In this document: positions 6,059-8,249 of the stretch, in pieces
How positions within the stretch are numbered: position 1 is the first letter of the stretch
Layout of the letters: every line of letters starts with the position of its first letter
Source: Rhodospirillales bacterium
Lineage (GTDB): Bacteria > Pseudomonadota > Alphaproteobacteria > Acetobacterales > Acetobacteraceae
Assembly (NCBI GenBank): GCA_018971905.1
Contig: JAGWZS010000075.1
Location: forward strand, 1-8,249
Direction: 5' to 3'
Length of the DNA: 8,249 nucleotides
Notes under the pieces: model-generated
What the model saw: the letters and a program-made list of their open reading frames with translations, nothing else
Told to the model about the DNA's origin: nothing
Databases searched by the model: none
Program-made: the position numbers and the translations under genes

Positions 6059-8249
6059 TCAGAGCGAGGAGCCGTAGCCGATGGGCACGCTCACCGAGCC
6101 GAAAGCCGAGAAGCCGGTGAGGCGATAGTAGAGCAGGTCGCCAGCAGTGTTCGTGCCGTTATCGAAGATGATCTGCTTCTGGTTGGTGATGTTGTCCAGA
6201 TTCAGCTTCACCTCGATCGGGTCCTTGGCGGGATTGTCGTGGTTGAAGGTGTAGGCCAGCGTAACATTCACGACGTTGTACGGGTCGTACCAGCCGCCAG
6301 GAGACTTGCCGGAAGCACCACTGCCCTCGGCCGCGCCATTAGCTACATTCACGCCGGTATTGCCGGAGTACTGACCACCCGTCCATTGGTCGACCACCGC
6401 GGCGTAGAAACCGTTAGCGTTATAGATGGCGCCAAAGTTGGCGGTGCCTTGCGGGGCATTGGTGATCTTGATGTTAGTGGAAGTCTGGAAGGCCTGGTTG
6501 TAACCGGCATTGCCAAACAGCGTGACGCCATTGCCAAAGCTGTAAGCCGCTTCACCTTCAACACCGCGATAAATCACGCCGCCAGAGTTATAGAAGATGG
6601 TCTCTTTGGTGTTATTAACCGTGACCTTCTTGCTGTTCACGAAGTTCTGGAAGTGGATGTTATACACATCGCCCGACAGAGCCCAATGTTGGTCTTGGTA
6701 GGCAAGACCGCCCTGGAAGTTGATTGTGCTTTCAGGCTGCACACTGTCTGACCCCAGCGCCGTGGTGTAGTAGGTGTTCAGGTTGGGTGCCAGAAAGCCT
6801 TCCGCCGCCTGCACATAGCCGGACAGGTTCGGGGTGAATTCATACCGCGCCTCGAACGAAGGCAGCAGCTTCTGCCAATTATGCGTGTAGCCTGTCAGCA
6901 GCTCCGTCTTCTGGTTCACCGGCGCATTGATGGCACGGCGGAAATACGCCCATTTCAGGCCGCCCGTCAGCGTCAGCCCATCAATCGGCTTCCAATCCAC
7001 CGCGCCATAAGGCTGGAAGGTATAAAGCTGGTTATGCTGCAGACGCTCGATGGAACCGTTATCGTTGGTTGGCGTAACCAAGCCGCCATTGCTGTCCAAC
7101 GGGTCGTAGTTGGTGGCGTTGGTAAGCGACACGTTCTGCACGAAACGCGTGTTCACCTGATGGTCGAACCAGAAACCGGTTTTGATGTCGCCCCAGCCGA
7201 ATTCTTTCTGCAGGCGCTGGATGGTGCCGACAGAACGGTAATCCATCTTGAAGGTTTGAACAGGAACAGCGCCAATGATCGGGTTACCACCCGGCGTTAG
7301 CACCACTTCGTTAGGTACTGCGCCGGCAGCCACGTCTTGCGTCATACCATCGCCCAGCGTGTCGTTCGGATCATCGCCGTTCAGATCGTGATGATAATAG
7401 GCATAGGTGTAGATTTTACCGTCGTAGAGGAAACCATCGCCGAGGGCGGATTGCAAATCCGCGTAGCTCATATCGGTGGTGATATGGTCGTTATTATAGC
7501 GCCAATAGGCCTGGGAATTAGGATTGTCGTTATAAGCGTAGTTCCAGCCCTGAGTCGCCATCTGCGAGAGCGTGGCGCCAATTGGCGGGTTCTGGTAAAG
7601 CTGGTCATAGTCGGACATCAGGGTCAGCGTGGTGCTGGTGCTGAGCGGGATCACCACCTTACCGTAGTAATTGGTGCGCTCCTGGTTGGCGTTCGTCAAC
7701 GCGCCATCGCTCTTGATATGCTCAGCCACAAACACGCCCGAAGCACCGTTGAGAGACGGAATGGCACCTGTATCAAGGCGGATGCTGTTGTCCGACGTGT
7801 TATAGCTGCCGTAGGAGCTGTTGAGCGTGACACCGGCTTTAGCCGCCGGGTTGATGGTGCGCAGCGAAATGGTGCCGCCGAAGGTTGCGTCACCCACCGT
7901 GTCTGCGCCGCCGGGACCACGGTCCACAATCGTCTGGCCCAGATCGGCATTGGTGAAGAACGACGTGGAGTGATGGGTAAAGTCGTTAGAGTCACCAAAT
8001 GGAATGCCATCGAACGTGACGTTGTACTGGCCATCGTGGAAACCGCGGATGGTGGGGCCGGAGGATTCCGCAAGTCCAGGGCCGTTCGGGTCGATCGTGC
8101 TGACGGAGGGGGTCAGGCGGGCAATGTCTGCCCAGCTTTCCGTGCCCGTGAGCAGCTTATCAACCGTGTGCTTATCCACCACCGAAGTTGGCTGCGTGGA
8201 ATGCAGCGGCGCCTTGGACGGCGATTCATACGGCGCGGTACCGGGTGTG
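6059..8249 (-). CDS. TonB-dependent outer-membrane receptor (N-terminus beyond window)
   Basis: The frame is open to the right edge, giving 729 visible codons; the true start, signal peptide and TonB box are not in the window. The plug domain covers about residues 20-135, with SWADIARLTPSVS, the family pattern IRGF (67-70), VTFDGIPFGD (77-86), a THHSTSFF stretch (91-98), RGPGGADTVGDATFGGTISL (110-129), then a barrel to residue 729. Alternating aromatic strands and Asn/Asp/Gly-rich loops run to the end, with a typical late motif VKLNLDNITNQKQ near 678-690. Role: active uptake of a ligand across the outer membrane using the TonB-ExbB-ExbD encoded next. The ligand is unknown; a ferric siderophore or citrate-type chelate is the usual guess. 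Oddity: the chain ends SVPIGYGSSL rather than on the aromatic residue normal for outer-membrane barrels. A GTG in frame at 8182 is not the real start, since it lies inside the plug. Confidence 0.97.
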   Translation of the reverse strand, partial: TPGTAPYESPSKAPLHSTQPTSVVDKHTVDKLLTGTESWADIARLTPSVSTIDPNGPGLAESSGPTIRGFHDGQYNVTFDGIPFGDSNDFTHHSTSFFTNADLGQTIVDRGPGGADTVGDATFGGTISLRTINPAAKAGVTLNSSYGSYNTSDNSIRLDTGAIPSLNGASGVFVAEHIKSDGALTNANQERTNYYGKVVIPLSTSTTLTLMSDYDQLYQNPPIGATLSQMATQGWNYAYNDNPNSQAYWRYNNDHITTDMSYADLQSALGDGFLYDGKIYTYAYYHHDLNGDDPNDTLGDGMTQDVAAGAVPNEVVLTPGGNPIIGAVPVQTFKMDYRSVGTIQRLQKEFGWGDIKTGFWFDHQVNTRFVQNVSLTNATNYDPLDSNGGLVTPTNDNGSIERLQHNQLYTFQPYGAVDWKPIDGLTLTGGLKWAYFRRAINAPVNQKTELLTGYTHNWQKLLPSFEARYEFTPNLSGYVQAAEGFLAPNLNTYYTTALGSDSVQPESTINFQGGLAYQDQHWALSGDVYNIHFQNFVNSKKVTVNNTKETIFYNSGGVIYRGVEGEAAYSFGNGVTLFGNAGYNQAFQTSTNIKITNAPQGTANFGAIYNANGFYAAVVDQWTGGQYSGNTGVNVANGAAEGSGASGKSPGGWYDPYNVVNVTLAYTFNHDNPAKDPIEVKLNLDNITNQKQIIFDNGTNTAGDLLYYRLTGFSAFGSVSVPIGYGSSL

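Noticed and set aside
6032..6751. 239-codon plus-strand frame opposite the receptor C-terminus
   Set aside because: It is antisense to the conserved barrel strands. The Val/Ala/Gly-rich product reflects the codon bias of the receptor gene.
429..8249. CRISPR array, tRNA/rRNA genes or insertion sequence ends
   Set aside because: I saw no regular direct repeats, no RNA gene signatures and no transposase reading frame. Coding density leaves only the 126-bp spacer unassigned.

Overview
The window looks like part of a single long operon on the minus strand of a Gram-negative, probably alphaproteobacterial, genome. The evidence is high GC by eye (roughly 60%), an outer-membrane receptor, a complete TonB-ExbB-ExbD motor, and dense gene packing with 4-base ATGA/GTGA overlaps. 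An acid-tolerant Acetobacteraceae-type host is a guess from the flavour of the proteins, not something proven here. All eight genes read right to left, and all sizeable plus-strand reading frames are shadows of them.

In transcription order (high to low coordinates): a TonB-dependent outer-membrane receptor (8249-6059, N-terminus beyond the window); a 126-bp spacer with a strong stem-loop; exbB (5932-5255); exbD (5248-4838); tonB (4824-4084); a periplasmic substrate-binding protein (4050-3034); a double-length FbpB-type permease (3037-1487); an FbpC-type ATPase (1490-429); and a polytopic membrane protein (432-1, C-terminus beyond the window). This last protein starts with GTG inside the stop codon of the ATPase gene and was reconstructed by translating the minus strand from base 432.

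Functionally the locus is a nearly self-contained import line. The receptor takes a scarce ligand across the outer membrane, ExbB/ExbD/TonB supply the energy, the binding protein collects the ligand in the periplasm, and the permease/ATPase pair moves it across the inner membrane. The last protein has two E-x-x-E motifs, one in the first membrane segment and one after a charged loop, like the two R-E-x-x-E motifs of FTR1/EfeU iron permeases but without the arginine. Family resemblance points to ferric iron or a ferric chelate. However, the binding protein lacks the obvious tyrosine pair of classical FbpA, so the substrate is open.

Points most worth a second look: the E-x-x-E membrane protein fused translationally to an FbpABC-type transporter; a TonB whose membrane helix appears to carry S-x-x-x-E where E. 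coli TonB has S-x-x-x-H; the binding protein without FbpA-like iron ligands; and the stem-loop that separates the receptor gene from the rest of the operon. The promoter region of the operon and any Fur-type operator would lie beyond the right edge.
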